From Bostrychus sinensis (Eukaryota; Chordata; Actinopteri; Gobiiformes; Eleotridae), in the NCBI GenBank assembly GCA_020698575.1, contig CM036244.1:3665546-3729545 (forward strand): a DNA stretch of 64,000 nt. Direction: 5' to 3'. Made by a program: the position numbers and the translations under genes. Positions 20,363 to 30,695 of this stretch are shown piece after piece. Numbering within the stretch: the stretch's first letter is position 1; every line of letters starts with the position of its first letter. The notes under the pieces were generated by a model. The model was not told where the DNA came from and made no database searches. It saw only the letters and a program-made list of their open reading frames with translations.

Positions 20363-22730
20363 CAGGCCTGGCCAACCCGCGGCTCGCGAGCCTCATGCGG
20401 CTCTTTAACTAGTTTCATGCGGCTCTTCAGGAGCTGTCACATGACATGCGTCAAAAATGCTTGGCTGGCGCTGTCATTCACTCCCCCTACAGCTAGATGG
20501 CACACTGACCATGTAAGCCTGTTTGAGTGACGTCAAACGAGCGATGAGAGAATCTTTGGTGTGACATCATTTGTGTTGTAAACAATTTCCGTCAAGTTAC
20601 CTCTTGAAATGGCAGGGGAAAAAAGCACAGCCAAACGAAAATATGAAGAAGAACACAGGACGTTTTTGCCAGAGTGGGAGAGTTTATATTTTTTTGTTAA
20701 ACGTAATGGCAAGCCGATCTGCCTTATATGTCACGCAGCATTAGCGCATTTCAAAGCTTCAAATCTTCAGCGTCACTTCAGCTCACTCCACCCTAACATC
20801 GAACAGGAATTTCCAAAAGGGACTGAACTTCGCAAGAATAGGTTGGTCGCTTTGAAAAGCCAGGCAGAAAAGCAGGAGCAGTTTTTCCAAAAATTTACGA
20901 AACACTCGGAGACCGTAACGCTTGTATCATATCAGCTGGCTTGGAACATAGCACGGGCTAAAAAGCCATACAACGAAGGGGACTTCATTAAAAAATGCCT
21001 CATTGACGCCTTTGAAATCTTGGCTCCTGGAGACGACAAACTAAAACGGAGTGTATCAGACGTTCAACTGTCCCGCCACAGTGTTAAACGCAGAATATCG
21101 GATATTAATACAGCTGTTGAATCACAGTTGCACTCTGACCTTCAAGCATGTGAGTATTTTAGTGTGGCATTGGATGAGAGTTGTGACATACAAGACAAGC
21201 CTCAGTTGGCAATATTTGCACGGTCTGTGTCAAATGAATGTATGATCAAAGAAGAACTCCTTGATATTGTGCCATTAAAAGACAGAACCCGTGGCATAGA
21301 TGTGAAAGAAGCAATGATGACTGCGTTTGCAAAAGCAAATCTGCCCATACCGAAACTAACTGCAATAGCCACGGATGGAGCGCCAGCCATGATCGGATCC
21401 GTGAACGGGCTTGTGGGGCTGTGCAAAGCTGATCAAACATTTCCCGACTTTTGGAATTTCCACTGCATCATCCACAGGGAGCAACTCGTGTCTAAATCTT
21501 TGAATTTAGACAACGTCATGAAGCCTGTGATGGAAATCGTCAACTACATCCGCACACATGCGCTTAACCACAGGCAATTCAGGAATCTCATCGCTGAGCT
21601 GGACCAAGGCCTTCCAGGTGACCTGCCGCTGCACTGCACTGTGAGCTGGCTGTCAAAAAGCAAGGTACTCTCTCGCTTCTTTGAGCTTTTGGATGCTGTG
21701 AAACTGTTCATGGAAGAGAAGGACAAGGACTATCCCGAGCTCTCAGACCTCGAGTGGATTATGGATCTGGCATTCTCAGTCGACATGCTGTGTCACTTGG
21801 ACAGACTGAACCTGACCCTGCAGGGTAAGTTAAAAATGCTGCCTGACCTGGTGCAAAGTGTGTTTGCGTTTGTCAACAAACTAAAGCTGTTCGAGGCGCA
21901 TATTCAAAAGGGAGATTTAACACATTTTCATACTCTGCTAAAAGCCAGTGAGCAAGTCACCAGCGCCGCCCTGAAAAAGAAAAGAGACAGATATGCAACA
22001 CTGGTTGCAAACCTGCACAACTGCACAACTGAAAAGACCACAGATTACGTTCCTCGTCGACCCATTTAATACGGAGACAGACTGTTTGAAAGCCCCGCTC
22101 GTCACAGATGAGGCTGCGGCTGAGTTGGAGATGATCGACCTTTGTGAGGAGGATCAACTGAAAGCTGTTTTAAGGGAAGGGACCGTTGAGTTCTGGAAAA
22201 GTGTGCCAATTGAAAAATACCCCAACATCAAACGAGCTGCGCTTAAGATACTGTCCATGTTTGGGTCAACGTACGTCTGCGAGTCTGTGTTTTCTACCCT
22301 GAAACATGTGAAATCAAAGCATCGATCTGTTCTGACTGACACTCATTTGAAAGAATTGCTTAGAGTGGCAACAACAGAATACAAGCCAGATTTGAAGAGG
22401 ATTGTTCAATATAAGGAATGCCAGAATTCTCACTAAGCAGCATAGTAAGAGAAAGATGTTATTGAAAATTATTCTATTATTGTTTGTGGACTTGCTTGAA
22501 CTGAGAGTTTGTGTGTGTGTGAGACAGTGCACACAATGTTAACTGTTGAAAATTACTGATATTATCATGTTGGTGTGGTTATTTTCATTAGATCTGGCTG
22601 AGCAGAGGTCTGTGCATGCGTGCATACATGATTAAAAGATGTTCATGTGTACCCATGTGTATGATGTGGCTCTTTGCAGTAACACAGAAAAAAAAGTGGC
22701 TCTTAGTCTCTGACTAGTTGGCCACCCCTG
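20363..22730 (+). mobile_element. hAT transposon, nearly complete
   Basis: This 2368-bp element has ends CAGGCCTGGCCAAC and GTTGGCCACCCCTG, inverted with two mismatches in 14. Both subterminal regions have GCGGCTCTT/GTGGCTCTT motifs that probably serve as transposase binding sites. It carries one transposase gene (20609-22436) broken by a single frameshift region. The perfect 8-bp duplication and well conserved frame suggest a relatively young insertion. It landed in an older LINE fragment. Confidence 0.93.
20609..22436 (+). pseudogene. hAT transposase (BED zinc finger, RNase H-like core, dimerisation domain), frameshifted
   Basis: The first frame (20609-22069, 486 codons) starts MAGEKSTAKRKYEEEHRTF. 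It has a BED/CCHH-type finger (Cys38, Cys41, His56, His61) and an RNase H-like core with VALDESCDI (Asp189) and IATDGAPAM (Asp256). A conserved CIIHRE (286-291) is followed by VSWLSKSKVLSRFFEL. The second frame (21993-22436) continues FLVDPFNTETD and ends with the hAT dimerisation block (SVPIEKYPNIKRAALKILSMFGSTYVCESVFSTLKHVKSKHRS is the region). The two meet near 22020-22060, where a frameshift, perhaps with a small deletion, breaks the gene. It is similar in layout to the ZBED5/GTF2IRD2/SCAND3-like lineage of hAT proteins. The product would cut and paste its own element in the nucleus; as it stands it lacks the C-terminal domain in frame. Confidence 0.92.
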
Positions 22731-22738
22731 GCCTAGAG
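22731..22738 (+). repeat. Right 8-bp target duplication of the hAT element
   Basis: GCCTAGAG, an exact copy of 20355-20362. Confidence 0.95.
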
Positions 22739-22880
22739 GAAGACCAAAGAGGAGATTTATGGATGTAGAGGACATGGAGTTGGTGGTGTGATAGAAGAGG
22801 ATTCAGAGGAGAGGGTTGGATGGAGGCAGAGGATTCACTGTGGCGACCCCTGAAAGAGAACAGCTGTAAGGAGAAAAATA

Positions 22881-25111
22881 AGATCTTTGGCCGTGTTATA
22901 GTTGAGTTGGTGGTTGGCATGTGCAGCTGTCTCAGTATTACAGGTTTAAGTCTGATCCTTTACTGAATGTCTCTACCAGATTTCTCCCCCATGATTTCAT
23001 GTCACTTCTCTGCTGTACTGCCTAATGCAGCATTGAAATGCCAACATATTCCAAAAAAGAGTTATCTTGGCAAATAGAATGGACCAGCAAATCTGTCTGG
23101 TATATTTTAAAAATAAATGAACACAATTAACCTGGCAAAAGCCAGATTGTGATCACGTTAGCGAAGTGTTGCTAATGTTATATCAATCTGGAATGGATCT
23201 CAGTCAAAATGTTTGTAAAGGGGCAGGACTTTCTGTAGAATACTGAGAGGTGATTGGATAAAGCGCCAGCTTTATAGCTAAACAAACTGCTACGACAGTG
23301 AAACAACACAATATAGACAGAACATTTGTGCTGTTATTGTAAATGTAAAGCAGCATAAGTTATGTTTTTCCGCATTGCCATGTTGTTAACAAGTATCGCT
23401 AAAAGTGCTTGTTGCTGTGAGCAAACCTAAAACCCGCCCACTCGCGGCAGTACTGCCTGGTTGGCCGGGGCTGCCACTGGAAGGATGAATCAGCAGGAGC
23501 CTGACAAGATGGATTTGGCGAGTTTGTGAACTCACAAATTTTGTGACAATCCAGCTGCTGTGTAAGGTGTAAGTGTACAATATCCACAAAATGTAGTCAT
23601 TTTCTGCAGCCCCCTATTCTGCTTTTAATTATTTTATAATGTTGTTTCAACCTCAAAAACATACTTGGAGTAGTATTTTGTTTCATTCACAGTTGTTTGA
23701 GTAATCCTGTTTGCTGAGCCCGTCCTCTTCTATAGCGATGATCTGGAAACGCTCCGTCTCAGGGCCGGAAAGTGCTCCTGCGCGTTTCTAAAGCCCACAC
23801 ACTGTTACTGGACTAGTTCTGATCATTTTATGTTGCCAATAGCCGTGCTAAAAAGCCATTTTATGCTCTGTCCAGTCACCACTCTTGCTAGCTGGGGGCG
23901 ACAGACACCTAATCCAAGCTTTCTCTGCAAACGGTTAATGAATTTCATACTGACAAGCAACTAATGGACTAAGTTACTGGGTTGTAATTAAAATTAGTAT
24001 AAATATTGTAAGAAACTATTTCTATCCACAGCTGAACAAAGGTCAGGCAGAATTTTTCTTCATGCACGGTACCTGCTATGTACATATTTCACACCTACCC
24101 AGTTATTTACATGGGAAACCAATCCATGACAAGTTTTCATAATATGTCTCTCCTTGGTGCAAAACAGGAAACCAATTGGGCACACGGATATTTTTGTCCA
24201 GAGCCCTCATATCTACATCAACAGCACCCACACACAAACAAAAACAAATCAGAGAGACAGAAATAACATGGTGGTATCGCGTGGGACGACAATTTGTCAT
24301 TTAATTAGCTCGAGCCCAACAGCAGCAGGACAGTCACCCGCCTCGACTGTGCCATCCATCACCCCAAACGCTGTACGATCACTCAGAACAACACAGCCAT
24401 CTCCCACCTTCGCCGCTATGGGCCCGAGGAGGTGAAGGCTGCACAGAGCTGCTTCCTGTGTGCCATTTAGGGGACATCCATTATGTAGATGTCAGACACA
24501 CACTGAACTTTTCCTGCCGCTCTCATTGTGTAAAGCGGAGGTGACACAAAAATCCACCTTTAATAACACGGGTGACCTTTAGCGCTCAGCTGTGGACCGT
24601 GGGAGAGTGACTGACTCAAGGCAAAATGTGCAGAAATACAAGATATTGTAGTATCCAAGGCTTTTCTCTATTATTGGAAAAAGAATCAAAGTGGTTATCT
24701 GTGAAAACGTCATAGGCTTTTTTATCCAGCGCCCATTGATTGCTCTGCAACACTTAATTTACTACTGAATTAATGGCTGGTAATGATAAAGAGAAACTGG
24801 CTAATTCAGCAGTCTTTGCCTAATTACACAGAAAAAAAAAAAAAAAAACAGCACAAAAAGAAAAAAAAAACTGACGAGTGAAGCAAAGACAAACATAAAT
24901 ACTGTCTGTCAGGTGTTTTCAAAGCATTTATGAAATGTTAATCAAGGCAGAGAAACAGCATCAGTCAGGTTTAAGGCCATCTCTAATGTATTTTGTTGTG
25001 TCAATTTGGTGCTTTTATGATTAATATTAGTAAAAAGCTATGGCAGATATATCCAGTGCTGGAATAATCACTTTCCCAGGAGAATTTTCCGTGTCAAGAA
25101 ATCATGTAGAC
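22881..25111. other. Unassigned DNA with MITE-like pieces and a GC-rich open stretch
   Basis: The segment 23130-23290 begins CCTGGCAAAAGCCAGATTGTG, similar to the ends of the 462-bp MITE at 6345. The segment 23620-23940 shares CTCAAAAACATACTTGGAGTAGTATTTTG-type sequence with 31690-31960 and 47060-47420, a dispersed family. The segment 24290-24470 is GC-rich and open in several frames. The segment 24450-24830 looks unique and AT-rich with TAAT cores, and there is an A-run near 24832. Confidence 0.4.
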
Positions 25112-25291
25112 CAGTGGTTCCCAACCTTTTTTTTCTTAAAGCCCCTGCTTGTGATTAGTTACAAACAATTTATTTACCATTAAAAAAAGCTTGCTCTATG
25201 TGGGACATGCCTGGAACATCTCTCCAGGGAAAAGCTCACAACCTCTGCTGCCCACCTGTGAGGGTCACAGAACCCAGGTTGGCAACAACTC
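25112..25291. mobile_element. hAT MITE (CAGTGGTTCCCAACC type), 180 bp
   Basis: The left end CAGTGGTTCCCAACC and right end GGTTGGCAACAACTC are imperfect inverses. The flanks ATGTAGAC (25104-25111) and GTGTAGAC (25292-25299) are an 8-bp duplication with one mismatch. There is no coding sequence. Confidence 0.85.
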
Positions 25292-25522
25292 GTGTAGACC
25301 AACAGCCAATGGGAGAGGCCCTTACACGTAGAATGTGATTGTCCAAAGCTCGCTGTTACAAATGTTTCTGTATAAAATTCTTGATAACGAAGCTTTGTTT
25401 TTGTCTGTCTTGGTGAGTTTTATAGATCATTCAATAACTTAAAATGCCCTACTCAAGACCTGTCCCAGACTACAGTAAACTGAGTCCAAGAGGAAAAGAC
25501 AAGACCAATTTAAGACCAAAAT

Positions 25523-27078
25523 AAGGGGGGGGGCTGTTGTTCAGCCTCTGCTTAAAAAACACAACTTAGATCCTGAGGTCCTTTCCAACTATAGGCCAAT
25601 TTCAAAGCTGCCTTTCCTGTCAAAAGTACTTGAGAAATTGGTCTGTCTGCAATTACAAACCCATTTGGAGTCAAATAACATTTTAGAAAAAAATCAGTCT
25701 GGGTTTAAATCACTTCACAGCACAGAAACTGCACTTTTAAGAGTTTTTAATGATCTTCTTTTAACTGTTGATTCCGGCTGTTCCTCAGTGTTCGTCCTTT
25801 TAGATTTAACCGCTGCTTTCGACACTGTGGACCACCAGATGGTGCTGTCTCGCTTGGAGACTTATGCTGGCATCAAAGGTACGGCCTTGGCATGGTTCAG
25901 GTCGTATCTTAAAGACCGATTCTTTTCTGTCCATCTTGGCCCTTACGGTTCAGGCACGGCCCCACTCAGCTGTGGGGTCCCACAGGGATCTATTTTAGGC
26001 CCTGTCCTTTTTTCTCTGTACATGCTTCCTCTTGGGTCAATTTTTAAAAAATATGATATCTCTTTTCACAGTTTGGCAGACGATGTGCAGGTTTATCTGC
26101 CTCTAAGATCCAGCTCAGACTGCACCCAATCCCTGTTAGAGCCTGCGAGATGTTAAAGACTGGATTGAGTTAAATTATTTAAAGCTCAATGAATCTAAAA
26201 TTGAAATAGTTATATTTGGAAAACTCAGTGATGTCAGAAATGTCCTGGGCCCCTTCTCTGGCTACTGCCACCCTTCGGCCAGAAACCTTGGAGTGATTTT
26301 AGACAGCTCTTTCAAACTTGCTCAGCAAATAATCTCAGTGGTCAAAACTAGCTTTTTTCAGCTGCGCTTACTGAGTAAAGTCAAGCCATACTTGCCACTG
26401 AATGACTTTGAGTGTGCTATTCATACTTTCATTACGTCCCGCTTGGACGACTGCAGCTCCCTGTGTTGTGGATTGGACCAGGATCGGTTGCAGTTCGTCC
26501 AAAATGCTGCAGCTCGTCTGCAGACTGGCACCAGGAAATATGAACATATAACCCCTGTTCTGGCTTCTTTGCGCTGGCTTCCTGTCAGCTGTAGGATTCA
26601 TTTTAAGATTTTATTGATTGTTTTTAAATGTCTAACTGGGCTGGCCCCCTCCTACCTCTCAGAGTTACTGTCCGTCCATGTTCCAACCAGAACAATGAGG
26701 TCAACGCATCAGTTGATTTTACAAATTCTGAGAACATGAATGAAAACCAGAGGAGACCTTTGCTGTAGCGGCTCCGCGACTCTGGAACAGTCTGCCTCTG
26801 TGCATTAGAACAGCCCGATCTTTAAATATTTTTAAATCTTTATTTAAAAACCCATTTGTTTGCACTGGCTTTTAACACAAGCTGAGCTGGACATTTGATT
26901 GTTATTATTATGTATTTAATTGTTTTATTTAATTTTATCATTGTGTGCTTTTAGTGTATTAACATGCTTGTTTTACTTGTTTTATTTATTATTTATTCAA
27001 GTATTGCACTGTTGGGCATGTGAAGCACTTTGGGCAGCGATTGTTGTTGTAAATGTTCTGTACAAATAAACTTGACCT
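25523..27078 (+). mobile_element. L2-like LINE, 5'-truncated
   Basis: It begins within the reverse-transcriptase domain just after a G-run and runs to a 3' end TAAACTTGACCTTGACC, which abuts a CATCC-type simple repeat. Length is about 1.55 kb, against several kb for intact elements, so it is a typical 5'-truncated insertion. The reverse-transcriptase frames are broken by stops between about 26155 and 26290 and again after 26739. Confidence 0.88.
25529..26742 (+). pseudogene. Reverse transcriptase of an L2-like LINE
   Basis: The motifs appear in order: SNYRPISKLPF, KNQSGFKSLHSTETALL, VLLDLTAAFDTVDH (motif A with the first catalytic Asp), GVPQGSILGPVLF (motif B), then LADD at about 26073-26084 in place of the usual F/YADD (motif C). 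The first frame stops at 26154. The second (26293-26739) carries the post-catalytic region: CAIHTFITSRLDDCSSL, LQFVQNAAARL, LRWLPVSCRIHFKILL, LTGLAPSYLSELL. A reverse transcriptase would prime on nicked target DNA; here stops, a frameshift and the altered catalytic motif rule out activity. Confidence 0.88.
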
Positions 27079-27205
27079 TGACCATCCATCCAACCATTCA
27101 TCCCTCCATCCATACATTCATCCAACCATTCATCCATCCATCCATACATTCATCCAAACATTCATCCATCCATCCCTCCAACCATTCATCCATCTATCCA
27201 TCTAA
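27079..27205 (+). repeat. CATCC/CATT simple repeat at the LINE 3' end
   Basis: There are many interleaved CATCCATCC, CAACCATTCATC and CATACATTCATC units directly after the LINE tail. The repeat may have grown from the LINE tail or have been the target site. Confidence 0.85.
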
Positions 27206-27796
27206 CAAGACAATAACTCATTTATTCAAAATGAGTTCAAATCATTGTTGTGTGTCTGTTCTTCCAACCCCAGCCCATGTTACTCCCACACCTGACATTT
27301 CTACATTAATAAATGTCAAACAGGAAAACTCTGGACTGTAAGAAATATTACCTGGATTAAAAAAAATAAAAAATAAGGCAACATTTTCCATTCATTTTGT
27401 GCATGTTCTGTAAAATTTCCTAAATTGTACATCCAGATAAATTATTTTTTTTAACATGTGGTGAAATTAATTTTTCATCAATTATTAAGTCCAGTCCATG
27501 AACAAAATACAAAGAAACAAAACGCCTGCTTCAGCCTGGGCTTAACTTTCTATCTCCCAAGTCTGAGCAATGCATGGCCGATTTATCCAACATTTTACAC
27601 CGCCAGGGAATAAACAGGTGATTATTAAGAAGCGCACAAAACCGAGCAGTATTTAGTGTAAGTTATTTAAAAGTTGTCAGTGACGTTAGACGAAAAGTTG
27701 TGTCGAGCAGGAAATTGTCTTTCAAGCCAAGTCCTGATAAATTACTATATTACCAATAATACTTTAAAAAATACAAACATTTACTACTAAATTCTG
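27206..27796. other. Unassigned AT-rich DNA
   Basis: No open frame or repeat is recognised. Confidence 0.4.
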
Positions 27797-28003
27797 ACCT
27801 AAAGTTACTTTTATTCAACCAGCAAGTTTTTTTTTTTTTTTTTTTTTTGGAAATGACAAAGGCTTCTCCCAAAAGATAATAAGACGATGTACAAGAGGTA
27901 TCATTGTGGAAAAAATATTTCTCAGCATTTTTTATTTTATTTTACATTTGAACAAAAAGTGGCATGTTGGTTGAATGAAGGTAGCTTTAAGTCAGAATTT
28001 GCC
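27797..28003. mobile_element. Small MITE with AAATTCTGACCTAAAG arms
   Basis: The left arm AAATTCTGACCTAAAGTTAC is inverted in the right arm GTAGCTTTAAGTCAGAATTT. Between them lies AAATGACAAAGGCTTCTCCC plus a long T-run. The left half plus core recurs at 52862-53035 inside another element. It is non-coding and no target duplication was identified. Confidence 0.65.
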
Positions 28004-29620
28004 AGGGTTATGAATAATTTTGGGTTTCACTGTATATTGAGTGAAAGGTGACTTTCTGCACAATTATGGGAGATAGGCGATTGTAAAAAAAAAAAAAAAA
28101 CTCTCTTGTCTCAGCTCTTGCAGAATCGTAGTGTGCAGGCCAACAGCAACGTATTTTTCTCTGACTTTTTCATTATGCCATTAACAGTAAAACTATATCT
28201 GCAGAAATGAATTTATGGTGTCAAATGGAAACATTTTATCAAAAAACACTGGAGATATAACATATAATATAATACAAACAGAATTTTAAAAAATGAAATA
28301 AGGAATCAATAAAAATAGAGATATAAATAGAATAAGAGAATCAAAATAAATAAGTGTAAATAAATAAATATCAGGTAAAATCAATTAGTTGAGAGAATAT
28401 TTAATATTTTTGTTCGAGTAACATTATTTATTTATTTTTTAGTTTTAAAAAATGGCGTTTTAGAGGAGCGAGATATGTTGTATTTGATGTATGTAGCATA
28501 TGTATTATGGTCTTTCATCCACTTAATCCAAACTCTGTTACTCCTGCTCATCATCCTGTCCAGGGACTGAAGGTGGAAATTTGTATTTTTACCATAACAC
28601 CATGCATCTTTCCTGTTTTTGTATGTCAGTGTATTGTTGTGCACTGTCCCTCTGTAAATAAAAATCATAACATATCATATTATATACAAAGAATAAATTA
28701 TCAAGTATGTTTTGCAGAAAAATGTCTAAAAAAAATTAAGTTTTGTGAGCAGTTGCACTGAAGGAGCCGCACTGAAACAAGGTCATCAAATGCCATCGTG
28801 TAATTGTTGTTTTTTTACGGGCCTGCTTCAGACTATGAGCAATTAACTATTCACTAATTAGGGGCTAATTTTCTTCCTGTGGTTTCAAATAATACTGTAA
28901 TTTTCTGAACAATTCTTCATAACAAAAGCCATTATATCTGTCCTTTCACAGAGCGGCCATTTCCATCTCACAAAAGCCTGTTTTTCTTTGAATCTCTCAT
29001 TCCACATGCCTTTTATTCACCATTCTTTTATTCTCGCAACCCTCACCTTTAATGGGAAGTTTCATCATCGCAGTGGCACAACGGCATCAAACGTAATGAA
29101 TGACCATAGAACAGAGGAGAAAATATCTAAAGAGAAAATGGACTTGGCTGCATCTTGAACCACACATCTGGCTTAACAAAAGTAGTAACGGTCAATAATA
29201 CTATGGTTAAAAAAAAATAAAATAAAATACTGCGCTAACACAGCTCTGCAGAGTCAGCTCCAGCTCAGCTTTAATTAAACAATGTCCATCTTTGTTGTGG
29301 GAGGTCAGGGGTTCAGTTCCCTCGTGGGGCACTCAATACTCCAGCGGTCTAATTATGTGACAGTTTGCTTCAGGGAGGGCATCTGGGGTAAAAATGATTG
29401 GCTGTGGTGACCCTTGAAGAAAAGAGAGCAGCTGAAAGAGATTAAATTTACTTCAAATGTTTAGAGACATGCTATCATATCTTCCTTTTTGTGTTTTTCT
29501 TTTTTGCCACAGCCTCTAAGCGTCCTCTGACTTTGACTTTATTTTAACCCCAAGCCCTTGTTTAAAATAATTATGTTATTCTTCTTAAAGGGCTTTTAGG
29601 TCACTGGGTCGCATATAATG
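28004..29620. other. Unassigned DNA; possible conserved non-coding stretch 28750-29100
   Basis: The segment 28500-28700 ends CTCTGTAAATAAAAATCATAAC and looks like a retroelement 3' end without coding. The segment 28750-29100 is non-repetitive with TAATTA and TAATTAG cores. The segment 29300-29450 contains a tRNA-B-box-like GGTTCAGTTCC followed by GAGGGCATCTGGGGTAAAA and GTGACCCTTGAAGAAAAG, a SINE with a LINE-type tail. Confidence 0.4.
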
Positions 29621-29629
29621 CTTTAACTA

Positions 29630-29790
29630 GTTACAAGTTGGGCCGAGCCCAAATACTCTGTACAGAGGGAGAGAAAAGGACGACAGACAAGAGCTGCTTT
29701 GCGTTCCGTCAGCTTCTCTCTCAAAGTTTATTACATTGACACAGGTTTATGACAGATGACAGATTCTAGAGTCCACCGTACCTGTGGATG
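29630..29790 (-). repeat. Possible LTR R-U5 fragment, minus strand
   Basis: On the minus strand an AATAAACTTTGAGAGAGAAG polyadenylation-signal region is followed by a CT-rich stretch and ends near GGGCTCGGCCCAACTTGTAAC, as U5 regions of LTR retroelements often do. No partner LTR or internal region was found, so this is tentative. Confidence 0.25.
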
Positions 29791-30479
29791 TGTTCAGTGG
29801 CACAGGTAATAATAACACAGGTCTACAGCAAAATGCTTCCGGAACAAAAGTAGTGACATTTTTCTTGGATTTGGTCACTAATAAAGAAAAAGTAAGTGAG
29901 AAGTGCAGATTGCTACAGTTTCCAAGAAACAGTATTGGGTCAAAATAGGAAATTTATGCAAAATAAGGCAAAAACGGTAGTTTATCAGAAGGTACAGTGT
30001 CTACAAGCAACCAGTTCTATCTGAAAGCTGCACATTCAATACATTCATTTTAATATGGATAGAGTTTGGACATAAAATGTTTAGTTTTTATTTGCAGAAA
30101 TCTCTCTCTTGGAAGTGGACAAAATGCATGCATGTAGAGAAATTCAATATTTTCAAAATATAAATATTATTTTTAAGCAAAAATGCCTAAATCTGTTGTA
30201 TAAACAGATGTGATTTTGATGTGAAACAATATCATTAAATATCTTGAATACATAGCTAACCAGCACAGTTATCATTGATTTTCAGTTCATTTTATTAAAA
30301 TAAATGAGATTTAGCCGCTTTTATCTCAGAAGCAGATCGAGTCCAAACATTTGTAGATCAGTGTTATCTATAGTTCAGATATCGCAGGTAGCAGAAAGAA
30401 GAATCAACAAAACAAAACAGAAATCCCAATACATGACAAATATCAAAGTTCATAACACAGTAGGTTTAATAACAATGCA
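29791..30479. other. Unassigned DNA
   Basis: This is AT-rich and has no recognisable frame. The string AAAACAAAACAGAAATCCCAATACATGACAAA near 30410 recurs near 30755, flanking the SINE, which suggests a local duplication. Confidence 0.4.
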
Positions 30480-30695
30480 TTAGTCTTATACAGCACTTTA
30501 CAATTTGATGCATTATTCATTCACTCCTCAGTCATATTCGGTGGTGGAAGTGTGGCGAGGTCCAGGCAGTGTGGGTGAAGTGTCACGCCCAAGGACAAAA
30601 CAACAGTATGCAATGCTGGAAGTGGGGCTTGAACCACCAACCTGCAGGTTAGTGGGCAAGCATCTCTACTGTCTGAGCTACTGCCGCCCGAGTGT
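30480..30695 (-). mobile_element. tRNA-derived SINE, minus strand
   Basis: The reverse complement starts GGGCGGCAGTAGCTCAGACA (A box), continues through a B box within GGTTGGTGGTTCAAGCC, then TTGTCCTTGGGCGTGACACT, and ends in a CACTTTACAATTTGATG-type tail. It is the same family as 41712-41935. The tRNA part cannot fold into a full cloverleaf with an acceptor, so it is a SINE and not a tRNA gene. Confidence 0.85.

Larger units (their letters stand above)
20125..22880 (+). mobile_element. RTE-like LINE 3' end, split by the hAT element
   Basis: The left part (20125-20362) reads LKMLRFSLFMM, then RMDRIKNEFIGGTAHV, then RIRWFGHVQRMDSE. The right part (22739-22880) reads RGRPKRRFMDV and ends CGDP followed by a stop. 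Together these are the conserved C-terminal block of a very common fish LINE. The frame is interrupted by a 2.4-kb hAT insertion at GCCTAGAG and also has frameshifts, so it is dead. A short piece of the same block (RPRGRPKRRFVDV) occurs at 42483-42532. Confidence 0.8.

Noticed and set aside
27030..27341. 103-codon frame with repeating HPSIHP peptide
   Set aside because: It is the translation of the CATCC simple repeat after the LINE.
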